From JAHEEL01 sp964195545 (GTDB lineage Bacteria > Actinomycetota > Acidimicrobiia > Spongiisociales > UBA5794), in contig CAXMQQ010000034.1 in NCBI GenBank assembly GCA_964195545.1, forward strand, positions 1-6,758: a DNA stretch of 6,758 nucleotides. Reading direction: 5' to 3'. The notes beneath the pieces were generated by a model. The model was not told the DNA's origin, did not search any database, and worked only from the letters and a program-made list of their open reading frames with translations. Position numbers and translations under genes: made by a program. Numbering within the stretch: the stretch's first letter is position 1; each line of letters begins with the position of its first letter. Of this stretch, positions 1 through 5,472 are shown in pieces.

Positions 1-1188
1 GTCGAAGGAGCGGAATACGAACCCGGTGCCGTTCGCAGGGTCCTCGTCGATATCGAAGACCGTGTCCTCGAGGCCGCCGGTGAAGTGAGCGATCGATGGG
101 GTCCCGTAGCGCATGGCGTAGATCTGCCCGAGCCCGCACGGCTCGTACTGCGACGGCATGAGGTAGGCGTCGGATCCGGCGAAGACAATCCGAGATTTCG
201 GTTCGTCAAAGGGCACATGCACCACGGCCGTGGGATGGCGATCAACCCATCCATCCACAAGCGGGTCGAGATCACCGTTTCCCATGAACACGAACCGGGC
301 ACCCTCATCGACGAGTACGTCAAGGTCGTAGTCGATGAGCCCGAGGCCCTTCTGCCCTGACATCCGGCCAACGTTGCCGAGCAAGAATCCGTCGTCAAGT
401 CCGAATTGAGTCAGTAGTGCCTTCCGCGAAGCCGATCGGCCCGAGAGGTCGGCAGCGCTGAACGGCTTGGGGAGAACGGGGTCGCGACTCGGGTCCCAGT
501 CGTTGGTGTCGATGCCGTTGAGAACCCCGACGATCGGTCGAAACAGGCCTCGAATGATCCCACCGAGGCCGAAGGAGGTCTCATCAACGGCGAGTTCCCG
601 AGCGTGCCCGGGACTCACCGTCGTCGCCTGAGTCGCCCCAACGACACCGGCCTTTGTGAAGTTCGCCTCGCCGAACCACTCCAGGTCCCCGCCGAGCACG
701 GACGCCTTCGGCCCGAGACCGAGTGTCTCCACGGCAGGTCCGAGCGGACCGATCATCGGATACGAGGCGTTGTGAATGGTGAAGACAGTCGGCACCAGCG
801 TCTTGAGCGCAACGGCGCCCACATGCCCGTCGTGAAGGTGCACGATGTCGAATCCTTCAGACAGTTGGGCAACTGCAAGAGAGAAACGGGCGAATCTCTG
901 CCAGTTGTCGCCATAGGAGGAGGACGAATCGGGTCCGTACACGCCGGACCGGTCGAACGACGCATCGAGCCAGAACAGGACTTCGATGTCACGATCCTGA
1001 TGCCGTCTCCATGCCCTTCCGGTCACCTTGCGTCCCGGCGCGTTGGCGTCTCGATAGCCGGGCGCGGCAACAGTGACGTCGTGATCCGAGGACAGCGCAT
1101 GGGCCAGTCCGGCAACAGCGTTCCCAAGCCCCCCAGTACGAACAAACGGAGCAAGCTCAGCAGAAGCAAAGAGAATCTTCATTGGCAT
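1..1188 (-). CDS. glgA: Glycogen synthase (ADP-glucose type, GT5), C-terminus cut by window edge
   Basis: Translating the minus strand gives one open frame of 396 residues that runs off the left edge. It would transfer glucose from a nucleotide sugar to a growing alpha-1,4-glucan in the cytoplasm. Residues below are numbered from the internal ATG at 1182, which lines up with Escherichia coli GlgA. Visible are MKILFASAE, the donor loop RTGGLG (Arg15), HLHDGH (Asp118), FTIHN (His137), NGIDTNDWDP (222-231), VGRMSGQKG (Arg273, Lys278), and the signature PSQYEPCGLGQ followed by TGGLEDTV. These mark a Rossmann GT-B fold. About 50-60 residues should be missing, by comparison with the roughly 480-residue family. 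The ATG at 1188 is preferred because GAGGT (1199-1195) lies 6 bases upstream; the ATG at 1182 is the alternative. Position 15 is usually Lys and here is Arg. The gene lies 53 bp downstream of malR on the same strand and may be co-transcribed. The family call is firm; ADP-glucose as donor is inferred. Confidence 0.93.
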   Translation of the reverse strand, partial: MPMKILFASAELAPFVRTGGLGNAVAGLAHALSSDHDVTVAAPGYRDANAPGRKVTGRAWRRHQDRDIEVLFWLDASFDRSGVYGPDSSSSYGDNWQRFARFSLAVAQLSEGFDIVHLHDGHVGAVALKTLVPTVFTIHNASYPMIGPLGPAVETLGLGPKASVLGGDLEWFGEANFTKAGVVGATQATTVSPGHARELAVDETSFGLGGIIRGLFRPIVGVLNGIDTNDWDPSRDPVLPKPFSAADLSGRSASRKALLTQFGLDDGFLLGNVGRMSGQKGLGLIDYDLDVLVDEGARFVFMGNGDLDPLVDGWVDRHPTAVVHVPFDEPKSRIVFAGSDAYLMPSQYEPCGLGQIYAMRYGTPSIAHFTGGLEDTVFDIDEDPANGTGFVFRSFD

Positions 1189-1203
1189 CAGCGTACCTCG
1201 CAA

Positions 1204-1259
1204 GGAGGTGGCCTCCATCGCTCGTCGGTACCGAGTACCGACTACCGGCTACCGACTAC
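1204..1259. repeat. Heptamer repeat and small hairpins in the malR-glgA gap
   Basis: Four tandem 7-bp units run from 1232 to 1259 on the plus strand: CGAGTAC, CGACTAC, CGGCTAC, CGACTAC. They cover the last codons and the TAG stop (1244-1242) of malR. Beside them is a perfect inverted repeat, GTCGGTAC-cga-GTACCGAC (1224-1242), and a smaller one, GGAGG-tgg-CCTCC (1204-1216), within the glgA leader. Neither stem has a T-run after it in the minus-strand direction, so this is not a classic terminator. The stems could lower transcription or protect the RNA between malR and glgA, or the repeat may be a slippage product with no function. Confidence 0.6.
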
Positions 1260-2258
1260 TGCCTTCACCGGTCCCGTTGAGCGGCCCACGACCAACTCGG
1301 GAGCGAACACCTGGGTCTGGCTCACGCCGTTCCCGCCCATGGCGTCCGCGAGCAGAGCGGTCGCGGCTGCCGACATGCGATCGATCGGTTGACGCAGCGT
1401 GGTGAGCCTTGGCGCCGTGTAGGCCATTGCGGGCGTGCCATCGAAACCGATAACGGACACGTCGTCCGGCACGTTGCCGCCCCATGCACTCACCGCATCG
1501 ATAGCGCCGGCCGCCATCAGGTCGTTCGCAGCGATAATCCCCGTCATTCCAGCTTCCAGCAGTTGTGCACTACCGGCCCGACCACCCTCGAACGTGAACA
1601 CGGACTCGGAGATCATGTTCTCGTCATACTCAACCGCGAGCCGCTCTGCTGCTACCCGACAACCCTCGATCATGTCCAGCGACGCCGAGTAGCGCGTCGG
1701 CCCGACGAGCAACCCGATCCTCCGATGGCCGAGCGTCACGAGGTGACGGACCGCTGCTGCGGTGGCGGCCTTCACGTCTACGGCTACCGCAGGAAGTGGG
1801 CTCGGGGCGTGGATCCCATTGACGAGCACGATCGGTAGGCCCCTATCGCGGAAGGTGACATACGGGCCGTATCCGATCTCTGGTTGGGCGTACCGACCGT
1901 TGACCACGACCGTACCCGCGGCCCGAGACGTCAAGAAGTGCTCCAGATAGTCCTGCTCGTTCACCGTCTCAGACGTTGCCATACAAACAACCGGGAGCAT
2001 CCCCCGGCTTGCGAGATTCGACTGGAGCGACTGGGCGAAGAGCGCAAAAACCGGATTGTCGAGTTCGGGAGTGATGATGCCAACGACACCGGAACTATTC
2101 GAACGCGACGGCACATCGCGATATCCAAGATCCCCCATCACATCGAGCACCCGACGACGAGTCGCCTCCGCCACCTCGGGACGACCGTTCAGGACGCGAC
2201 TCACCGTCGCCTCACTGACGTCGGCAAGTCGAGCTACTTCGGCGAGTTTGGGTCTCAT
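1242..2258 (-). CDS. malR: LacI-family transcriptional repressor, MalR type
   Basis: This is a 338-residue cytoplasmic DNA-binding repressor, close to the usual LacI-family length. Residues 4-48 hold the helix-turn-helix (KLAEVARLADVSEATVSRVL, then NGRPEV) ending in LGYR. A short linker lacking the usual ARSL hinge follows, then the periplasmic-binding-protein-like effector domain starting GVVGIITPELDNPVF, with later blocks LGHRRIGLLVGP, AANDLMAAGAI, DVSVIGFDGTP and LTTLRQP. The short linker followed by ITPEL-NP-F is what I recall of Streptomyces MalR, a maltose-responsive repressor, so that assignment is favoured over other LacI members. The ATG at 2258 is chosen because it sits just before the helix-turn-helix. 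The same frame stays open back to an ATG at 2348, but those 30 extra codons would translate the operator region. No Shine-Dalgarno site precedes 2258; a leaderless start is plausible. It is divergent from malEFG and upstream of glgA. The effector is inferred from context. Confidence 0.9.
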   Translation of the reverse strand: MRPKLAEVARLADVSEATVSRVLNGRPEVAEATRRRVLDVMGDLGYRDVPSRSNSSGVVGIITPELDNPVFALFAQSLQSNLASRGMLPVVCMATSETVNEQDYLEHFLTSRAAGTVVVNGRYAQPEIGYGPYVTFRDRGLPIVLVNGIHAPSPLPAVAVDVKAATAAAVRHLVTLGHRRIGLLVGPTRYSASLDMIEGCRVAAERLAVEYDENMISESVFTFEGGRAGSAQLLEAGMTGIIAANDLMAAGAIDAVSAWGGNVPDDVSVIGFDGTPAMAYTAPRLTTLRQPIDRMSAAATALLADAMGGNGVSQTQVFAPELVVGRSTGPVKAVVGSR

Positions 2259-2266
2259 CGATTGCA

Positions 2267-2272
2267 AGCGTA
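2267..2272 (-). promoter_or_regulatory. Candidate -10 box for malR
   Basis: On the minus strand TACGCT (2272-2267) fits the TAnnnT pattern of a -10 element. It ends 8 bases before the malR ATG at 2258, so transcription would begin at or within a few bases of the start codon. That agrees with the absence of a ribosome binding site. No good TTGACA-like -35 is seen; the expected place is occupied by the operator half-site at 2290-2296, so repressor binding could block this promoter. A six-base match of this kind occurs often by chance. Confidence 0.35.
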
Positions 2273-2289
2273 CGACGGTCCCGGCCCTT

Positions 2290-2319
2290 CTTGCAGAATC
2301 CCTGCAAACTTTCTGCAAG
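2290..2319. promoter_or_regulatory. MalR operator: three half-sites at 11-bp spacing
   Basis: The plus strand carries CTTGCAG (2290-2296), CTGCAA (2302-2307) and CTGCAAG (2313-2319). The outer pair is a perfect 7-bp inverted repeat. The first and middle form TTGCAG-aatcc-CTGCAA, a 17-bp palindrome. The middle and last are direct repeats. All three are spaced exactly 11 bp apart, near one helical turn, so they face the same side of the DNA. LacI-family repressors bind such dyads as dimers, and CTTGCAG-like repeats are, as I recall, associated with MalR-controlled starch and maltose genes in Streptomyces. The site lies between the divergent malR and malE starts and could control both. Confidence 0.75.
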
Positions 2320-2334
2320 TCGTTGGGGACTTGC
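2315..2334. promoter_or_regulatory. Second inverted repeat sharing an operator half-site
   Basis: GCAAGTC (2315-2321) and GACTTGC (2328-2334) are perfect complements separated by 6 bp. The left arm overlaps the last half-site of the operator array, and the right arm lies in the region where the malE -35 would be. It may be an alternative or extra repressor site that interferes with RNA polymerase directly. A further TTGCAA (2262-2267) lies next to the malR start codon. Binding to either is inferred from similarity to the main array. Confidence 0.4.
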
Positions 2335-2347
2335 TGAGAGATGGGCA

Positions 2348-2353
2348 TACACT
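2348..2353 (+). promoter_or_regulatory. Candidate -10 box for malE
   Basis: TACACT matches the TAnnnT -10 pattern and would place the transcript start near 2360, giving a leader of about 49 bases before the malE ATG. The -35 is weak: TTGGGG (2323-2328) gives a 19-bp spacer, and the 17-bp position reads GGGGAC. The operator array ends 28 bp upstream of this box, so bound repressor would cover or flank the -35 region. Confidence 0.4.
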
Positions 2354-2362
2354 CCCCGATGG

Positions 2363-2376
2363 CCGCGATCCCGCGG
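2363..2376 (+). promoter_or_regulatory. Small GC hairpin in malE leader
   Basis: CCGCG (2363-2367), a 4-base ATCC loop and CGCGG (2372-2376) form a perfect five-pair stem. If transcription starts near 2360, this stem would sit almost at the 5' end of the mRNA, where such hairpins often slow decay. It leaves the ribosome binding site at 2393 free. Function is inferred from position only. Confidence 0.35.
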
Positions 2377-2392
2377 TCTGAGATTCATCCAT

Positions 2393-2398
2393 AGGAGG
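2393..2398 (+). promoter_or_regulatory. Strong Shine-Dalgarno site of malE
   Basis: AGGAGG lies 10 bases before the malE ATG at 2409. It is the strongest ribosome binding site among the three transporter genes and fits the need for excess binding protein over permease. It also confirms the chosen start. Confidence 0.85.
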
Positions 2399-2408
2399 AA
2401 CTCCCCAC

Positions 2409-3713
2409 ATGAGGAGCCGATTCATCACCCTCGTTGGTCTGATACTCGCCCTCGCTCTCGTTGCCGCCGCATGTGGCAGCAGCGACAGCGGCGAAGAGAG
2501 CACGACGTCCACCGAGGCAACAACGACCACGACCGAAGCAGCAACCACCACGACCGCTGCAGCAACCACGACGACCGGCGCCGCAGAGCCGATCGATCTC
2601 GTGATCTGGGCCGATGAGAAGCGCGCCCCGATCCTCCAGACGCTCGCTCCGAAGGTCCTCGAAGAGACCAACGTCAATCTCGTCATTGACGTGATCGTCT
2701 ACGACGACCTGCGCGAGCAAGTCACCACGGCTGCTCCGGCCGGTGAAGGTCCCGACATCTTCATCGGCGCCCACGACTGGACCGGCGAGATGGCGGCAAG
2801 CGGCATCTCGGCGCCGATCGACCTCGGTGGACGCGACGACGAGTGGTTCCCGGTAGCCCTCCAGTCGTTCAACTACGGCGGACAGCTCTATTCCCTGCCG
2901 TACCAGAGCGAAGCGGTCGCCCTGTACTACAACACCGACCTCGTCCCCGTGCCCCCGACGACGATCGAAGAGCTCACGGCGATGTGTGACGAACTCGATG
3001 GCATCGAGAACTGCTGGGCGATCCCGGGTGGCGGCGACGGTGCCGATCCGTACCACAACTACGCATTCGTTTCGGCTCTCGGCGGCTACATCTTCGCCTT
3101 CGACCCCGGGACCGGCTACGACGTGACCGACGTTGGCCTCGATAACGAAGGAGCGGTCGCAGGCGTGACGGTCCTCGAGCAGCTCGTCAAGGACGGCTAC
3201 GTCGGAAACGTCAACGGCGGCGACGCCCAGACACAGTTCCAGGACGGTAAGGCTCCGTTCTTCCTGAGCGGCCCATGGCAGCTCGCAGGCTTCGACGAGC
3301 TTGGGATTCCATACGGCGTCGCAAAGCTCCCAACCATGGCGGGAGAGCCGATGCGTCCCTTCCTTGGTGCCGGTGGGTGGTTCATCAACCAGTTCAGCGA
3401 GAACACCGGAATCGCAGAGGCCTTCCTCCTCGACTACATCGCCACCGATGATGCGATGCTGGCTCTCTACGAGGCCGACCCGCGCAACCCGGTCTTCAAG
3501 ACCACCTTTGAGGCCGTCGCAGCCGACAACGAGATCGCCAAGACCTTCGCGTTGTCCGGCGCCGACGGTTTCCCGATGCCCAACATCCCAGAGATGGGCA
3601 GCGTCTGGGGTCCGCTCGGTGAGCAGATCCTCGGCGTGCGCAACCTCCAGATCGATGCGGCCACCGCGATGGCGAACGCAGCCGAGCAGGTCAGGGCGGC
3701 CGTCGAAGGCTGA
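2409..3713 (+). CDS. malE: Maltose/maltodextrin ABC transporter substrate-binding lipoprotein
   Basis: This 434-residue protein would capture maltose or maltodextrin outside the cell and present it to MalF-MalG. Residues 1-21 are a signal peptide (MRSRF, then a hydrophobic LILALALV stretch) ending in AAAC, with Cys22 as the lipid-anchored residue. Residues 31-56 form a Thr-rich flexible linker with three heptads of the EAATTTT type. The family 1 solute-binding domain runs from about 61 to the end. It shows IDLVIWADEKR, GPDIFIGAHDW, the hinge segment LPYQSEAVALYYNTDLV (163-179), FFLSGPWQLAGF (284-295) and FLGAGGWFIN (318-327), all matching MalE-type proteins. Cys193 and Cys202 are the only cysteines of the mature domain besides Cys22 and could pair. 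The start is fixed by AGGAGG at 2393. It is the first transporter gene, divergent from malR. Cyclodextrin, trehalose or another glucan remains possible as ligand. Confidence 0.93.
   Translation: MRSRFITLVGLILALALVAAACGSSDSGEESTTSTEATTTTTEAATTTTAAATTTTGAAEPIDLVIWADEKRAPILQTLAPKVLEETNVNLVIDVIVYDDLREQVTTAAPAGEGPDIFIGAHDWTGEMAASGISAPIDLGGRDDEWFPVALQSFNYGGQLYSLPYQSEAVALYYNTDLVPVPPTTIEELTAMCDELDGIENCWAIPGGGDGADPYHNYAFVSALGGYIFAFDPGTGYDVTDVGLDNEGAVAGVTVLEQLVKDGYVGNVNGGDAQTQFQDGKAPFFLSGPWQLAGFDELGIPYGVAKLPTMAGEPMRPFLGAGGWFINQFSENTGIAEAFLLDYIATDDAMLALYEADPRNPVFKTTFEAVAADNEIAKTFALSGADGFPMPNIPEMGSVWGPLGEQILGVRNLQIDAATAMANAAEQVRAAVEG
2514..2576 (+). repeat. Three 21-bp (7-codon) repeats encoding the Thr-rich linker
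   Basis: Residues 36-56 of MalE consist of EATTTTT, EAATTTT and AAATTTT. The DNA repeats with a 21-bp period but with varied synonymous ACC/ACG codons. This is the flexible tether between lipid anchor and sugar-binding domain; similar Thr-rich tethers are common in actinobacterial lipoproteins. The number of units may vary between strains through slippage. Confidence 0.75.
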
Positions 3714-3721
3714 TCAACCCA

Positions 3722-3747
3722 GTGACCGCGGGATTCGTCCCGCTCAC
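3722..3747 (+). terminator. First hairpin after malE (attenuator or RNA stabiliser)
   Basis: GTGA (3722-3725) pairs with TCAC (3744-3747), and GCGGGA (3728-3733) pairs with TCCCGC (3738-3743). The loop is TTCG, and CC (3726-3727) bulges on the left side. It starts 8 bases after the malE stop. No T-run follows. Between a binding-protein gene and its permease genes, such stems usually block 3' decay or stop part of the transcripts, leaving more malE message than malFG message. Which applies here cannot be told from sequence. Confidence 0.6.
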
Positions 3748-3753
3748 ATGACA

Positions 3754-3785
3754 GATGCGGGAGGGACTTCGGCCCCTCCCGCATC
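3754..3785 (+). terminator. Strong second hairpin with cUUCGg tetraloop
   Basis: GATGCGGGAGGG (3754-3765) and CCCTCCCGCATC (3774-3785) are perfect 12-bp complements. Inside, one A-C mismatch is followed by C-TTCG-G (3767-3772), the unusually stable tetraloop closed by C-G. The bases after the stem (GCGTCCAGAC) lack a T-run. It is the most stable structure visible in the window. It could act as a partial terminator or as the 3' end that protects the malE message. Confidence 0.75.
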
Positions 3786-3813
3786 GCGTCCAGACTCGCC
3801 AACGCCGAACCGG

Positions 3814-3819
3814 TAGGAT
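3814..3819 (+). promoter_or_regulatory. Candidate -10 box for a leaderless malF transcript
   Basis: TAGGAT fits TAnnnT and ends 9 bases before the malF ATG at 3829, so transcription would begin at or just before the start codon. No clear -35 is visible. The alternative reading is that AGGA (3815-3818) is a weak Shine-Dalgarno site 10 bases from the ATG. If it is a promoter, malFG can be expressed despite the hairpins upstream. Confidence 0.4.
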
Positions 3820-3828
3820 TGCCGCCGG

Positions 3829-5472
3829 ATGACCGATCTCGACACCCGAACTCCGAAGAACACCGGGCCTTCGGATCGATGGTCTTCGTCGCTGGGCCTC
3901 GGCTTCTGGCTCAAGATGGCCGGCCTTGCGCTGCTCGATGCGCTTGCGGTGTATGCGTTCATCGTGTTCGTCGGCGAGAACGACTGGGTGATCGCCGGCT
4001 TCCTCGCAGTCCTCGTTGTCCTTATCAATTGGGTCTACATCTGGCCGGGAACCGGGGCACTGCGGTGGCTGACCCCGGGGCTGACGTTCCTCCTCGTCTT
4101 CATGATCATTCCGATCATCTTCACCGCGTTCGTTTCGGTGACGAACTGGTCAACGGGCCATACGCTGTCGAAGGACCAGGCGATCGAGGTCCTCGAATCA
4201 AAGCCGTATTTGGATCCAGCAGCGGACGAGGTGGTTTTCGAGCTCGCCGTGTATCAGGAGCCGGGCACGGGAGAGCTTCTGTTTCTGCTCATCGACGACG
4301 ACACCGGCGAGATCATCGCGGGGATTCCGCGAGCCGCTTCCGACGAACCGGCCGAGAACGGCACGGTGGATCTCGCCGCCTACGACCTCGTCGAAGGCGA
4401 CGACGGCCTTCCTGCGAGCATCGGCCCCTTCGTACGGCTTTCCGGCGCCGGTCTCTTCGCGGTGGCGAACGAACTGAAGAGTTGGACGCTGGACCTGCCG
4501 AACGGCGAGGCAATTCCGGTGGGGACCAGCAGGATTCGTGTCGTGCAGGGAGCGCAGCGCTTCGTGTACCACTCGGAAGACGACACCATGTTCGACAAAG
4601 CGACCGACCAGACGTGCACTCCCGACGATGAAGGCAGCTTCGTCTGCGCGGACGGCTCGGTCCTCGAACCCGGCTGGCGTGTTGTCATCGGACTTGGGAA
4701 CTACTGGGACATCCTCACCGACTCCAGGATCCGCGGACCGATCCTCGGTGTCCTCGCCTGGAACATCATCTTCGCTCTCGGGTCGGTGGTGCTCACATTC
4801 GCACTCGGGCTCGCCCTTGCGCTCACCTTCAACAGCAAGCGGATGAGAGGAACCGGAATCTACCGGTCGATCTACATCCTGCCCTATGCCATACCGGCGT
4901 TCCTGAGCGTGCTGATCTGGCGCGGTCTCCTCAACGAACAATTCGGACAGATCAACTCACTGCTCGGGACGTTCGGCATTGATCCGGTGCCGTGGCTCAC
5001 GAATCCAACATGGGCAAGGATCGCGCTGCTTCTCGTGAACACATGGCTCGGATTCACCTACATGTATCTCATATCGACCGGGGCGCTCACGTCGATTCCC
5101 ACAGAGTTGCAGGAAGCGGCGCGCGTCGACGGTGCGAACGCATTCCAGGTGTTCCGACGGATCACGTTCCCGATGCTCATGGTCTCGCTGGCTCCGCTGC
5201 TCATCGGATCGTTCGCCTTCAACTTCAACAACTTCGTCATCGTCGAGTTTCTCACGCAAGGCGGTCCGCCGATCCTCAACGCATCGGTGCCTGTGGGTGC
5301 AACGGACATCCTGATCACATTCACGTTCAACATCGCTGTGTCGGCTGGACGCGGCAACAACTACGGAGTCGGCACGGCGATCACCATCCTCATCTTCTTC
5401 ATCCTCGTGATCATCTCGAGCATCAGCTTCCGATTTACCCGGCGCCTGGAGGACATCTATGGCGGACTCTGA
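3829..5472 (+). CDS. malF: Maltose/maltodextrin ABC transporter permease, MalF subunit
   Basis: This is a 547-residue inner-membrane permease subunit, slightly longer than the 514-residue Escherichia coli MalF. Three hydrophobic segments lie near residues 30-50, 53-72 and 81-103. A large hydrophilic region follows (about 105-295), matching the extracytoplasmic P2 loop that touches the binding protein in MalF. Five further membrane segments lie near 305-332, 343-365, 397-419, 447-470 and 514-534. The cytoplasmic EAA loop that docks on the ATPase reads EAARVDGANAFQVFRR at 429-444, followed by ITFPML. Within the P2 region, Cys263 and Cys273 are 10 residues apart and may form a disulfide. The start follows TAGGAT at 3814; there is no strong ribosome binding site. 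It follows malE after 115 bp containing two hairpins and overlaps malG by 14 bp. The P2 loop supports maltose-type transport over the shorter permeases of other sugars. Confidence 0.93.
   Translation: MTDLDTRTPKNTGPSDRWSSSLGLGFWLKMAGLALLDALAVYAFIVFVGENDWVIAGFLAVLVVLINWVYIWPGTGALRWLTPGLTFLLVFMIIPIIFTAFVSVTNWSTGHTLSKDQAIEVLESKPYLDPAADEVVFELAVYQEPGTGELLFLLIDDDTGEIIAGIPRAASDEPAENGTVDLAAYDLVEGDDGLPASIGPFVRLSGAGLFAVANELKSWTLDLPNGEAIPVGTSRIRVVQGAQRFVYHSEDDTMFDKATDQTCTPDDEGSFVCADGSVLEPGWRVVIGLGNYWDILTDSRIRGPILGVLAWNIIFALGSVVLTFALGLALALTFNSKRMRGTGIYRSIYILPYAIPAFLSVLIWRGLLNEQFGQINSLLGTFGIDPVPWLTNPTWARIALLLVNTWLGFTYMYLISTGALTSIPTELQEAARVDGANAFQVFRRITFPMLMVSLAPLLIGSFAFNFNNFVIVEFLTQGGPPILNASVPVGATDILITFTFNIAVSAGRGNNYGVGTAITILIFFILVIISSISFRFTRRLEDIYGGL
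5448..5453 (+). promoter_or_regulatory. Shine-Dalgarno site of malG inside malF
   Basis: GGAGGA lies 5 bases before the malG ATG at 5459, within the last codons of malF. It supports the overlapping start and translational coupling. A second in-frame ATG at 5474, just after the malF stop, has no such site. Confidence 0.75.

Noticed and set aside
85..360. 91-codon open frame on the plus strand
   Set aside because: Antisense shadow of the GlgA C-terminal domain, which reads through conserved EPCG and QKG motifs on the other strand.
1224..1259. CRISPR-like array
   Set aside because: Units are only 7 bp and contiguous, without spacers.
604..1392. 262-codon open frame on the plus strand
   Set aside because: It lies antisense to the glgA frame and the end of malR, both of which carry clear family motifs; its protein is Arg/Pro-rich with no recognisable domain.
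2259..2348. 30-codon upstream extension of malR
   Set aside because: It would translate the operator array and put 30 residues before a helix-turn-helix that normally begins at the N-terminus.
2385..3056. 223-codon open frame on the minus strand
   Set aside because: Antisense to malE; its Gly/Arg/Cys-rich stretch is just the complement of the Thr linker codons.
4198..4941. 247-codon open frame on the minus strand
   Set aside because: Shadow of malF in an antisense frame; no ribosome site or known motif.
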